From contig CAJJCJ010000002.1 of assembly GCA_905182645.1 (NCBI GenBank), forward strand, positions 1 through 64,000: a stretch of DNA of 64,000 nucleotides, read 5' to 3'. This document shows positions 55,617-64,000 of this stretch, piece after piece; within the stretch, counting starts at the first letter, position 1; every line of letters starts with the position of its first letter. The position numbers and the translations under genes were made by a program. The stretch is from an uncultured Sulfitobacter sp. (GTDB lineage Bacteria > Pseudomonadota > Alphaproteobacteria > Rhodobacterales > Rhodobacteraceae). The notes below the pieces were generated by a model. It made no database searches, was not told where the DNA came from, and saw only the letters and a list, made by a program, of their open reading frames with translations.

Positions 55617-57176
55617 TTGACCAAATTTACTGACCTAAACCTTGATGCCAAGGTTCTCAAAGCTGTTGTTGAGACGGGCTATGATACCCCAACCCCAATT
55701 CAAGTCGGTGCGATTGTGCCCGCGCTTGAAGGCCGCGATGTTTTGGGTATCGCCCAGACCGGGACTGGCAAAACTGCTGCATTTACACTGCCAATGATCA
55801 CACTTTTGGGCCGAGGTCGTGCGCGGGCGCGCATGCCGCGCAGCCTTATTCTTGCACCAACCCGTGAATTGGCCGCTCAGGTTGCTGAAAACTTTGACAC
55901 TTATGCAAAGTATACCAAGCTGTCCAAGGCACTGTTGATCGGCGGCACCAGTTTTCGCGATCAGGATAAACTGATCGACAAAGGCGTCGATGTTCTAATC
56001 GCAACGCCAGGTCGTTTGCTCGATCATTTGGAACGCGGCAAGCTGATTCTCACGGACGTTAAAATCATGGTTGTGGATGAAGCCGACCGCATGTTGGACA
56101 TGGGTTTCATCCCCGACATCGAAGAGATTTTTAAGCGCACACCGTTTACCCGCCAGACGTTGTTTTTCTCAGCCACGATGGCCCCTGAAATTGAGCGGAT
56201 CACCAACACGTTCTTGTCGAACCCTGCCAAGATCGAAGTTGCCCGTGCTGCCACGACAAACGACAACATTAAGCAAGGCGTGCTGATGTTCCGTGGATCT
56301 TCCAAGCCCAAAGAGCCTGCTGAAAAGCGCGCGGTTTTGCGTGCTTTGATTGATGCCGAGGGTGATGCATGCTCCAACGCGATCATTTTCTGCAACCGCA
56401 AGTCAGATGTGGATATTGTCGCTAAGTCACTGAATAAGAACGGCTATAATGCTGCCCCTATTCACGGTGATTTGGACCAATCACACCGCACACGCACGCT
56501 GGAATCGTTCCGTGGGAACGGGCTGCGGTTCCTTGTGGCATCCGATGTGGCCGCCCGTGGTTTGGATATTCCAGCCGTGACACATGTGTTTAACTTTGAC
56601 GTGCCAAGCCACGCTGAGGACTATGTGCACCGGATTGGTCGTACGGGTCGCGCTGGCCGCTCTGGTACCGCGATCATGATTTGTGCAACCCGTGATGAAA
56701 AGAACCTTGAGGACGTGGAGCGTCTTGTTCAGGCTGAAATTCCGCGCCTTGAAAGCCCGTCCAAATCTGGTGCCCCTGCTGCATCGGAGCCGACCGAAGG
56801 CGCTCCAAAAGAGGAACGGCGCACGCGCAGCCGGACCCGCAAGCCACGCGAAGAAAAGGTCGAAGCCCCAAAGGTTGAAGAAGCGCCTAAAGTTGAAGCG
56901 CCAAAGGTTGAGGCGTCTGTTGTTGTTGCTGATGCTCCGCGCGAACAGCCTCAGCGTGAAGAAAAGCCCCGCGAAGCGAGACAACGGAGTGATCATAAGC
57001 GTGACGACACCAAGCGCGATGATCACAAACGTGAAGATAAGCCAAAGAATGATCGTGGCGGCCGCAATCGCAATAACAATGATCGCGGACGTAATGACAA
57101 CAACAAGGTTGTGGGCTTGGGTGATGATACCCCAACGTTTATTGCCAAAAGCTTTATCGAACGCGTTAAAAACTAG
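55617..57176 (+). CDS. DEAD-box RNA helicase (RhlE-like)
   Basis: A 519-residue RNA helicase. Motif Q is GYDTPTPIQ, motif I AQTGTGKT, II VDEADRMLD (DEAD), III SAT, V ARGLDI and VI HRIGRTGRAGRSG. The C-terminal ~130 residues are a low-complexity basic/acidic tail with VEAPKVEEAPKVEAPKVEA repeats and an RGG/Asn-rich end, likely RNA-binding and disordered. It unwinds structured RNA, often for cold growth or ribosome assembly. The start is TTG 55617 with AAAGGG upstream. Strong bidirectional terminator follows. Confidence 0.93.
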   Translation: MTKFTDLNLDAKVLKAVVETGYDTPTPIQVGAIVPALEGRDVLGIAQTGTGKTAAFTLPMITLLGRGRARARMPRSLILAPTRELAAQVAENFDTYAKYTKLSKALLIGGTSFRDQDKLIDKGVDVLIATPGRLLDHLERGKLILTDVKIMVVDEADRMLDMGFIPDIEEIFKRTPFTRQTLFFSATMAPEIERITNTFLSNPAKIEVARAATTNDNIKQGVLMFRGSSKPKEPAEKRAVLRALIDAEGDACSNAIIFCNRKSDVDIVAKSLNKNGYNAAPIHGDLDQSHRTRTLESFRGNGLRFLVASDVAARGLDIPAVTHVFNFDVPSHAEDYVHRIGRTGRAGRSGTAIMICATRDEKNLEDVERLVQAEIPRLESPSKSGAPAASEPTEGAPKEERRTRSRTRKPREEKVEAPKVEEAPKVEAPKVEASVVVADAPREQPQREEKPREARQRSDHKRDDTKRDDHKREDKPKNDRGGRNRNNNDRGRNDNNKVVGLGDDTPTFIAKSFIERVKN

Positions 57177-57191
57177 ACGGTAAAACGTTAC

Positions 57192-57230
57192 AAAAAAGAG
57201 CCTCTCCTGAATAAGGAGAGGCCCTTTTTT
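57192..57230. terminator. Bidirectional terminator between helicase and rnj
   Basis: An 8-bp core stem (GCCTCTCC / GGAGAGGC) is flanked by an A run and a T run, serving the two convergent genes. Confidence 0.85.
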
Positions 57231-57288
57231 GTGGGCTGTTCCACTCGCGTTCGGTGTAGGGTGGGTTTTAACCCACCTTACCTGTGCC

Positions 57289-58968
57289 TTAGCTAAGGCG
57301 CGAAACGATCACGGTGACTTCCGGCTTTTTGCCGATGGCACTATGTGCTGCCCGACGTGCCACGTTTTTCAGCTCTTTTTCTAGCTTAACATCATCGGTC
57401 AGCGTCTTGTCGTTTGCACGGCCAAGATACTGCGCCAAATCGGCTTCGACCACCTCGATCAGGGCACCGTTTGAGCGGCCTGTCTCAGATAGCCCCATCA
57501 GTTCAACCCATGGGTCGCCAAGCGGATCATCGTTTTCATCCAAGATCAGCGTCACGATCATATGGCCGTTCAGAGCCATGCGGATACGGTCGCGCACGAT
57601 ACCGTCGAATTGCCCAACTTTGACTGAACCGTCCAGATAAGTCCGGCCAGTTTCAACGTGTTCAACAACCTTTGGCGCGTTGCCGGACAGATCAATCATC
57701 ATGCCGTTTACTGCCACGATGCCCGTCAGCCCGCGTTCGGCGCCCAATTTCACATGCTCGCGCAGGTGACGATGTTCGCCGTGCATTGGGATCAAGATTT
57801 GTGGTTTCACGATTTCATGCAACGTCGCCAAATCAGGGCGGTTTGCGTGCCCAGATACGTGGTATTTGCCTCCAGCATCGTCGATCACGTCAACGCCCAG
57901 CTCGGACAATTGGTTCATGATCCGGATCACGCCACGCTCGTTGCCCGGAATGGTTTTGGACGAGAACAAGAACGTGTCGCCGTCTTTCAGCGTCAGTCCA
58001 AGGTATTTGCCTTGTGACAGCTGTGCCGATGCCGCGCGCCGTTCGCCTTGTGATCCTGTGACCAAAAGCATCAGGTTTTCGCGTGGCATGTTGACCGCAT
58101 CTTCAGGTGATACGCACGGCGGAAAGCCAGTCAGCAGACCAGTTTCAGTTGCCGCTTCGACCATGCGCCGCATTGAGCGGCCCAGTAGAACGACCGAGCG
58201 GTCGGCCTTTTGTGCTGCGAGTGCCAGTGTTTTCAGACGTGCGATGTTGGATGCGAATGTTGTCGCAACGACGCAGCCTGTTGCTGCTTTCATCATCTCG
58301 GCGATGGCGTCACCGATGGTGGATTCGGACCGACCTGGTTCTGGGCTGAACACGTTCGTGGAATCGCAGACCAGTGCTTTAACGCCATCCTTTGAGATTT
58401 CGGCCCAAAGCTCAGGGTTGAACGGGTCGCCAACGATTGGTGTTTCATCGATTTTGAAATCGCCAGAGTGAAGAACACGCCCATCAGGTGTGTCGATCAG
58501 CAGGCCCGCGCTTTCCGGGATTGAGTGCGAGATTGGCACGTAGGATATCTTGAACGGCCCACAGTCGATGACTTGTGGGTAGACGTCCACGACGGTCACG
58601 ACGCTATCTGGGTGCCCGTGTTCAGACAGCTTGCGCCGTGCGATGTTTGCGGTGAAAGGACGCGCGTAAACTGGCGCGCCGAGGTCTTCCCAGTAGTGCC
58701 CGATGCCGCCGACGTGGTCTTCGTGTGCGTGGGTGATAAAGATACCCACAATGTCAGCGCGGCGCTTTTTGAGCCATGTGATGTCGGGCAGGATGATATC
58801 CACGCCCGGTGTCGTGTCCATGTCAGGGAATGTGATCCCAAGATCGACAACGATCAGTTTCTCGCGGCCCGGTTGGCCGTAGCCATAGACGTAGGCGTTC
58901 ATGCCAATTTCGCCAGCCCCACCAAGGGGCAGATAGATTAGGCGGTCAGCTGCTTTTTTGCGGCTCAT
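57289..58968 (-). CDS. rnj: Ribonuclease J
   Basis: A 559-residue metallo-beta-lactamase/beta-CASP nuclease with 5'-to-3' exo- and endo-activity on RNA. The zinc motif is ITHAHEDHVGG, the second HSGDFKID, and beta-CASP motifs include GSQGERRAA and VSGHANRPD with MHGEHRHLREH. It starts at ATG 58968, overlapping coaX by 4 bp. It functions in mRNA and rRNA turnover. Operon order nuoN-birA-coaX-rnj is conserved in Rhodobacteraceae. Confidence 0.97.
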   Translation of the reverse strand: MSRKKAADRLIYLPLGGAGEIGMNAYVYGYGQPGREKLIVVDLGITFPDMDTTPGVDIILPDITWLKKRRADIVGIFITHAHEDHVGGIGHYWEDLGAPVYARPFTANIARRKLSEHGHPDSVVTVVDVYPQVIDCGPFKISYVPISHSIPESAGLLIDTPDGRVLHSGDFKIDETPIVGDPFNPELWAEISKDGVKALVCDSTNVFSPEPGRSESTIGDAIAEMMKAATGCVVATTFASNIARLKTLALAAQKADRSVVLLGRSMRRMVEAATETGLLTGFPPCVSPEDAVNMPRENLMLLVTGSQGERRAASAQLSQGKYLGLTLKDGDTFLFSSKTIPGNERGVIRIMNQLSELGVDVIDDAGGKYHVSGHANRPDLATLHEIVKPQILIPMHGEHRHLREHVKLGAERGLTGIVAVNGMMIDLSGNAPKVVEHVETGRTYLDGSVKVGQFDGIVRDRIRMALNGHMIVTLILDENDDPLGDPWVELMGLSETGRSNGALIEVVEADLAQYLGRANDKTLTDDVKLEKELKNVARRAAHSAIGKKPEVTVIVSRLS

Positions 58969-59738
58969 GTATTTTCCTTGTTGTATCGGTGGATGACGGT
59001 CAAACCGTGCATCGTCAAATCGTCTTCAAAGACGTCAAATAATGTTTCTGTCTGGCCAAACAGGGGCGCAAGCCCGCCGGTCGAGATCACGCGCATCGCC
59101 ACGCCCCGTTCAGCCTTAATCCGAGCGCATATCTCACGTACCAGTCCCACGTAACCCCAAAACACGCCTGATTGCATACATGCAACGGTGTTGGTCCCCA
59201 CGACGGCTTGGGGTTTGGAGATATCAACATGCGGCAGTGCCGCAGCAGCGTTATGCAAGGCAGCCAGCGATAAGTTCACGCCCGGTGCGATCACGCCGCC
59301 GACGTAGGCCCCATCGGTGTCAACCACGTCGAATGTTGTTGCTGTCCCAAAGTCTACGACGATTAGGTTGCCCCCATGACGGTCGAACGATCCTGCTGTG
59401 TTCACCAGTCTGTCTGGTCCCACGGCGGTGCCGGCGTCAACGCGCGGATCTGCCGGAAGCAGGCAATCAGATTTACCGACAACCAGGGGTCGACAGTTGA
59501 AATAACGGTCAGATAGGACCCGTAGATTGAAGACCACACGCGGCACTGTTGACGAGATGATCACCTCGTCGATGGTCACGTCCACTTTGTGTATCTCCAT
59601 CAGAGTTTTGAGCCAGACGTAATATTCGTCGCCCGTGCGCTGCCATTCGGTCGACATGCGCCATGTGCCGATAAAACTGGATCCGTCCCAGATGGAAAAG
59701 ACGGTGTTGGTGTTGCCGCAGTCAATGGCCAAAAGCAT
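58965..59738 (-). CDS. coaX: Type III pantothenate kinase
   Basis: A 257-residue ASKHA-fold enzyme catalysing the first step of CoA synthesis. It shows DCGNTNTVFSIWDG, the central GPDRLVNTAGSFD and VVDFGTATTFDVVD. The start is ATG 59738. It overlaps rnj by 4 bp and follows birA by 13 bp. Confidence 0.97.
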   Translation of the reverse strand: MLLAIDCGNTNTVFSIWDGSSFIGTWRMSTEWQRTGDEYYVWLKTLMEIHKVDVTIDEVIISSTVPRVVFNLRVLSDRYFNCRPLVVGKSDCLLPADPRVDAGTAVGPDRLVNTAGSFDRHGGNLIVVDFGTATTFDVVDTDGAYVGGVIAPGVNLSLAALHNAAAALPHVDISKPQAVVGTNTVACMQSGVFWGYVGLVREICARIKAERGVAMRVISTGGLAPLFGQTETLFDVFEDDLTMHGLTVIHRYNKENT

Positions 59739-59751
59739 GGTGTGTTCCTTT

Positions 59752-60492
59752 TCAGAAATAGACGTCGGCGGCAGGGATGACTTGTGGCCCTGCGCCTGTG
59801 ATCAAAACCAGATTACCATCGTCGTCGATCGTTTTAAATGTGCCTGTGATTTCGGTCAACGTGGTGCGGGCTGTAATCACCTCGCCCAGCTTGGCCGCGT
59901 GTTTTAGCCAATCGGTCCGAATGCGGGTGAACCCATGTGTAGCCAGCAGCGCCTCTTGATCGGCGTAGGCATTGGCGAGCGTTGTCAGGAAGTCGATTGA
60001 ATCAACATCCCAGCCGCCTGCTGCCTTAAGGCTGGTGGGGCCAAAAGCTGCATCTTTGACCCCTTGGGGGATGGTTTGCAGGTTCACGCCAATGCCGATT
60101 GACAGATAGCTGACCGCGCCGTGGTGTCCCGCGGATTCGAGCAAGATGCCTGCGACTTTGCCACCGCTCAACAGCACGTCGTTGGGCCATTTCAGGCTAA
60201 GTTTTTCGGATGGGACATAGATCGCCAGCGCATTGTAAAGCGCGTTGGCAGCGAGGAATGAACGCTGTGCTGCCTGCGCTGGCGTGCAGTGTGGTTCGAA
60301 CACCAGCGTTGCTGTCAGGTTGCCCTTTGGTGTGAGCCACGCCCGCCCCCGACGTCCGCGCCCATCGGTTTGCTGGTGCGCCATGATCCATGTGGGAGAT
60401 GTGATTGAGGCCGCCATGTGGGCGGCCTCTGTCATTGTGCTGGTGGTACTGTCCAGAACGATCCTGTCGACCCCTGCGGGCCACTGGGTCAT
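59752..60492 (-). CDS. birA: Biotin--[acetyl-CoA-carboxylase] ligase, group I
   Basis: A 246-residue biotin protein ligase that attaches biotin to carboxylases. The biotin/ATP motif is TDGRGRRGRAWLTPKGNL, and LKWPNDVLLSGGKVAGILLE is the catalytic Lys region. No N-terminal helix-turn-helix, so it is a pure ligase without repressor function. The start is ATG 60492, 4 bp beyond the nuoN stop codon; longer upstream frame lies inside nuoN. Confidence 0.95.
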   Translation of the reverse strand: MTQWPAGVDRIVLDSTTSTMTEAAHMAASITSPTWIMAHQQTDGRGRRGRAWLTPKGNLTATLVFEPHCTPAQAAQRSFLAANALYNALAIYVPSEKLSLKWPNDVLLSGGKVAGILLESAGHHGAVSYLSIGIGVNLQTIPQGVKDAAFGPTSLKAAGGWDVDSIDFLTTLANAYADQEALLATHGFTRIRTDWLKHAAKLGEVITARTTLTEITGTFKTIDDDGNLVLITGAGPQVIPAADVYF

Positions 60493-60496
60493 CTGG

Positions 60497-61942
60497 TTAG
60501 TTAACAAGTGTCGCCGCCGCAGCCTGCGCCATGGTCTCAATTCCAAACAGGTTGATGCCAGGCACCCAAGCGAGCCCAACAATGGTCGCAGTCACAACGG
60601 CAGTGATCCACAAAACAGGAGGCATCTTGCCGTCCAGCCCGACGTTTTCTTCGCCGAAGTAGACGAAATAAACGATGCGGATGTAGTAGAATGCGCCGAT
60701 CACGGATGCGATCACTCCAGCGACGGCCAACCAGCCAAGGCCTGCGTCATAGGCAGCCCGCAGCACGTAGAACTTGCCAAAGAAGCCCAACAAAGGTGGC
60801 ACGCCTGCGAGGCTGAACATCATCACAAGCACGACCAACGCCATCAACGGCTGTTTCTTGGAGTACATCTTGAGTGAATTGATGTCTGTCACGGGGCGCC
60901 CGTCGCGTTCCATGCTGAGGATAAATGCGAATGTGCCGACGTTCATGATCACATAGATCACCATGTAGATCAGCATGGCTTGCACGCCAAACGCCGTGCC
61001 CGCCGCTAAGCCCATCAACGCAAAGCCCATGTGGGCGATGGATGAATACGCCATAAGCCGTTTGATGTCGCGCTGACCGATGGCAGCGATCGCCCCGAGG
61101 AACATCGACAGCACCGAGATGAACGCCACAATCTGCTGCCATTCGCCAACAATTCCGCCGAATGCATCGTGTACGACGCGTGCGAACATCGCCATTGCTG
61201 CGATCTTTGGTGCGGTCGCAAAGAACGCAGTCACAGGTGTTGGTGAGCCCTCATAGACGTCAGGGGTCCACATATGGAACGGTGCTGCGGATACTTTGAA
61301 TGCCAGACCCGCAATCAAGAACACGACGCCGATCAGCAAGCCAACAGAGTACCCGTCAGCCGTGGCCAAAATGATGCCTGAGAACAATGTTGTCCCAGAA
61401 AATCCGTAGACCAGCGATGCTCCGTAAAGCAGCAAGCCAGATGACAGTGCCCCAAGTACGAAGTATTTCAAACCGGCTTCGGTTGATTTGGCGCTATCGC
61501 GGCGCAGCGATGCCACGACATAAAGCGCCAATGATTGTAATTCTAACCCCATGTACAGGGCCATCAGATCACCTGCCGATACCATGACCATCATGCCGAC
61601 AACGGACAGTGCCACCAGAATTGGGTATTCGAATTTTAGTAGCCCGCGCCGTTGCATGTAGTCTTGCGACATCAGCAGGACTGCGGCGGCGGACAGCAGG
61701 ATCACGACCTTTGTGAACCGAGCGAACCCGTCATTGTTGAACATGCCGTCGAATGCGGTGACCGTTTGCGCGGCCCCCGTCCCGATCCAGAGCGCCAGCA
61801 GGACGAAAAAGCCTGATGTTGCCCATGTTAGCAGCGGCGCCATGCCGTCTTTGGTCGTGTAGACCGCAGCGAGCAACGCGCCCATCGCAAAGATCGCCAG
61901 AACAATTTCCGGCATCATGGTTTGGATATCAGCAGAGATCAT
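60497..61942 (-). CDS. nuoN: NADH-quinone oxidoreductase subunit N
   Basis: A 481-residue antiporter-like proton-pumping subunit of complex I with about fourteen transmembrane helices. Recognisable blocks are [20 protein letters not shown] (key Glu in TM5), [20 protein letters not shown] (key Lys in TM7) and [17 protein letters not shown]. Follows nuoM by 12 bp. Confidence 0.97.
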   Translation of the reverse strand: MISADIQTMMPEIVLAIFAMGALLAAVYTTKDGMAPLLTWATSGFFVLLALWIGTGAAQTVTAFDGMFNNDGFARFTKVVILLSAAAVLLMSQDYMQRRGLLKFEYPILVALSVVGMMVMVSAGDLMALYMGLELQSLALYVVASLRRDSAKSTEAGLKYFVLGALSSGLLLYGASLVYGFSGTTLFSGIILATADGYSVGLLIGVVFLIAGLAFKVSAAPFHMWTPDVYEGSPTPVTAFFATAPKIAAMAMFARVVHDAFGGIVGEWQQIVAFISVLSMFLGAIAAIGQRDIKRLMAYSSIAHMGFALMGLAAGTAFGVQAMLIYMVIYVIMNVGTFAFILSMERDGRPVTDINSLKMYSKKQPLMALVVLVMMFSLAGVPPLLGFFGKFYVLRAAYDAGLGWLAVAGVIASVIGAFYYIRIVYFVYFGEENVGLDGKMPPVLWITAVVTATIVGLAWVPGINLFGIETMAQAAAATLVN

Positions 61943-61954
61943 GTGACCCGTTCC

Positions 61955-63487
61955 TTACTGCGTGCCAGCGGATTGCATACCCGCCGTCGCCATGTCGTAG
62001 TTTTCAACCAGCGCCGCAACGCTTGGTCCAATAATATCAAGTACCAGCGCCGGATAGACGCCCAAGAGCAATGTCATGAACACCAGTGGCGCAAAGATGA
62101 ACCGCTCGCGGGTTGTCATGTCTGTGATGGTGCGCAGGCTTTCTTTGATTAGATCGCCCATGACCACGCGGCGGTAGAGCCACAGCGCGTAGGCCGCCGA
62201 TAAGATCACCCCAGTGGTCGCGAACATCGCAACCCATGTGTTCACTTGGAAGATGCCCATCAGCACGAGGAATTCACCGACAAACCCTGAGGTGCCTGGC
62301 AGGCCGACATTGGCCATTGTGAAGAACAAGAAGATCAGCGCGAAAGCTGGCATCCGGTTTACGAGGCCACCATAGGCATCGATTTCACGGGTGTGCATAC
62401 GGTCGTAGATAACCCCGACCAACAAAAACAACGCACCCGAGATAAAGCCGTGGCTGATCATCTGAAAGATCGCCCCGTCGATGCCTTGTTGGTTGACCGC
62501 AAAGATACCCATTGTCACGTAACCCATGTGCGCGACGGAAGAATAGGCGATGAGTTTTTTCATGTCTTCTTGGACCATGGCCACAAGTGACGTGTAAATG
62601 ATCGCGATTGCTGACATCCAAAGTACGAGATCGCCCATGACTTCGGACCCAATGGGGAACATTGGCAGCGAGAACCGCAAGAAGCCGTAGCCGCCCATTT
62701 TCAACAGTATTGCTGCAAGTACGACAGAACCAGCGGTTGGCGCCTGAACGTGTGCGTCTGGTAGCCATGTGTGCACCGGCCACATTGGCATTTTCACGGC
62801 AAATGATGCGAAGAACGCAAGCCACATCAGGGTTTGTATACCGCCGACAACGTGGATGCCAAGGATCGAGAAGTCTTCTGATCCGAATTCAGCGACCATC
62901 AGCGTTGGGATGTCTGTTGTCCCTGCTTCGCTAAACATTGCAACCATCGCCACTAGCATCAGCACGGAGCCAAGGAAAGTGTAGAGGAAGAATTTGAACG
63001 ATGCGTAGATCCGGTTTTTGCCGCCCCAGATGCCGATAATCAGGAACATCGGGATCAGGCCTGCCTCGAAGAACAGGTAAAACAGTACTAGGTCGAGCGC
63101 CATGAAAACGCCGAGCATCAATGTTTCCAGCAGCAGGAAAGCGATCATGTATTCTTTGACGCGTGTGCTGACGTTCCAGCAGGACGCGATCACAAGTGGC
63201 ATCAAGAATGTGGTGAGCATCACGAATAGGACCGAAATCCCATCGACACCCATTTTGTAGTTCATGCCCATCAGCCAGTCACGTTCTTCCACCATCTGGA
63301 AGTCAGTGTTGGAAGCATCAAACCCGAACAGGATGAACAGCGACACAAGGAACGTGGCCACAGTTGTCGCCATTGCGACCCATTTGGCGTTGCTTTGGGC
63401 AGCGCCGTCATCACCGCGCAAGAACAGCGCCAGAATGATCGCACCGAGCAGCGGGATGAACGTGGTGAGGGAAAGTAGGTTGCCCAT
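61955..63487 (-). CDS. nuoM: NADH-quinone oxidoreductase subunit M
   Basis: A 510-residue antiporter-like subunit of complex I. The start is ATG 63487 ([12 protein letters not shown]), overlapping the nuoL stop codon by 1 bp (TAATG). Key regions are [20 protein letters not shown] (conserved Glu), [20 protein letters not shown] (conserved Lys) and [16 protein letters not shown]. The longer frame to 63691 lies inside nuoL. Confidence 0.97.
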   Translation of the reverse strand: MGNLLSLTTFIPLLGAIILALFLRGDDGAAQSNAKWVAMATTVATFLVSLFILFGFDASNTDFQMVEERDWLMGMNYKMGVDGISVLFVMLTTFLMPLVIASCWNVSTRVKEYMIAFLLLETLMLGVFMALDLVLFYLFFEAGLIPMFLIIGIWGGKNRIYASFKFFLYTFLGSVLMLVAMVAMFSEAGTTDIPTLMVAEFGSEDFSILGIHVVGGIQTLMWLAFFASFAVKMPMWPVHTWLPDAHVQAPTAGSVVLAAILLKMGGYGFLRFSLPMFPIGSEVMGDLVLWMSAIAIIYTSLVAMVQEDMKKLIAYSSVAHMGYVTMGIFAVNQQGIDGAIFQMISHGFISGALFLLVGVIYDRMHTREIDAYGGLVNRMPAFALIFLFFTMANVGLPGTSGFVGEFLVLMGIFQVNTWVAMFATTGVILSAAYALWLYRRVVMGDLIKESLRTITDMTTRERFIFAPLVFMTLLLGVYPALVLDIIGPSVAALVENYDMATAGMQSAGTQ

Positions 63488-64000
63488 TAGTTGGCCCCTC
63501 CGGTAATAGTTACCCATGTGATCATGGCTGTGATGCCCAGCACCATAAAGAAGGCGTAGGTGAAGATGTAGCCGGACTGTGCGCGGTTCACCCATTTGGT
63601 GAAGAATGGCACGATGCCCGTGGCTATACCGTTGATACCGCCGTCGATGGTGTTGGTATCGCCTTGTTTCCACAAGAACCGTCCGACCCACATCGCTGGT
63701 TTGATGAAGATCACGTTATACAGCTCGTCAAAGTACCATTTGTTTAGCAGGAAGTTATAAAGTGGTGCCTGTTGACGTGCAAGTTTGGCAGGCAGATCGG
63801 GGCGGCGGATATACATCAGGTAGGCCAAGGCCAGACCGCTGATCATTGCGATAAACGGCGACAGTTTGACCCAAGCGGGCACATAATGCGCGTCGTGCAA
63901 AACAGTATTGTCAGCGGCTTTGAAGATAGCTCCTTTGCCCGGAACAGTTGGCCAATCAGAGCTGGTGTCATCGGCAGCGTCCTCGCCGTGATCATCCGTT
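63487..64000 (-). CDS. nuoL: NADH-quinone oxidoreductase subunit L, C-terminal part (runs off window)
   Basis: The frame is open from the right edge at 64000 to the TAA at 63487-63489. The visible 170 residues include a soluble acidic loop ([15 protein letters not shown]) and the C-terminal membrane region of Nuo[37 protein letters not shown], and the last helix [19 protein letters not shown]. These residues carry the long lateral helix and anchor of NuoL. Gene order nuoL-M-N fits the canonical operon. Confidence 0.96.
   Translation of the reverse strand, partial: TDDHGEDAADDTSSDWPTVPGKGAIFKAADNTVLHDAHYVPAWVKLSPFIAMISGLALAYLMYIRRPDLPAKLARQQAPLYNFLLNKWYFDELYNVIFIKPAMWVGRFLWKQGDTNTIDGGINGIATGIVPFFTKWVNRAQSGYIFTYAFFMVLGITAMITWVTITGGAN

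Overview
The window is alphaproteobacterial chromosome and looks like a marine Roseobacter-group Rhodobacteraceae. The reasons are the DddP-type DMSP lyase, the soxBDAG sarcosine oxidase operon, Hint-domain proteins, and the gene orders yajC-secD-secF-(Mth938)-ccmABCDG and nuoL-nuoM-nuoN-birA-coaX-rnj. The number of broken genes and insertion sequences for a 64 kb core segment resembles an IS-rich genus such as Octadecabacter; that genus-level guess is inference only.

Layout. 1-2.5 kb: tail of an unseen gene, a terminator and a decayed DUF2339 membrane-protein gene. 2.7-4.1 kb: trigger factor. 4.1-8.5 kb: a decayed integrative mini-element. It consists of tRNA-Leu(UAG), a tyrosine recombinase gene split by an IS3-family element, which is itself split by an IS110-family element, and a degenerate copy of the tRNA 3' end at the far side. 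8.7-16.6 kb: Hint protein, glnB-glnA, dddP, a hydrolase-OsmC fusion, bioY, a DUF6314 gene and purB. 16.6-17.7 kb: an IS scar made of two fused IS fragments that removed the 5' half of fliG. 17.7-19.4 kb: a three-gene nitrile hydratase/thiocyanate hydrolase-type operon and an internally deleted lipid A acyltransferase. 19.4-29.1 kb: DUF1223 gene, aconitase, cytochrome c maturation and Sec accessory genes. 29.3-40.8 kb: serS, a nonsense-interrupted secreted protein gene, der, a BamB-like lipoprotein, a YfgM-like protein, an Atm1-type ABC exporter, a LysM protein with a 234-bp tandem duplication, a LOG-family gene, rarD and sodB. 40.9-46.3 kb: soxBDAG with a small opposing ORF inside it. 46.5-52.6 kb: ruvX, a DUF1289 gene, an iron/polyamine-type ABC ATPase, then broken alkD, a Hint gene and a surface-lipoprotein gene around an intact SDR gene and an intact lipoprotein gene. 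52.7-64 kb: prfC, two conserved or unknown ORFs, a DEAD-box helicase, rnj-coaX-birA and nuoN-nuoM-nuoL, the last running off the right edge.

How the genes work together. One theme is nitrogen and methylated-compound use: PII and glutamine synthetase, sarcosine oxidase feeding C1 units to folate, DMSP cleavage, and nitrile or thiocyanate hydration. A second is the cell envelope and respiration: Sec, Ccm, complex I, BamB-like protein and Atm1. The third is genome decay. I count about ten interrupted genes, including fliG, an lpxL-like gene, alkD, DUF2339, a Hint protein, a surface lipoprotein, an integrase and an IS transposase. I did not find a convincing wholly new system. The best leads are the nested mini-element with its att-like repeat, the fliG scar, the split nitrile hydratase operon and a few unassigned small ORFs.
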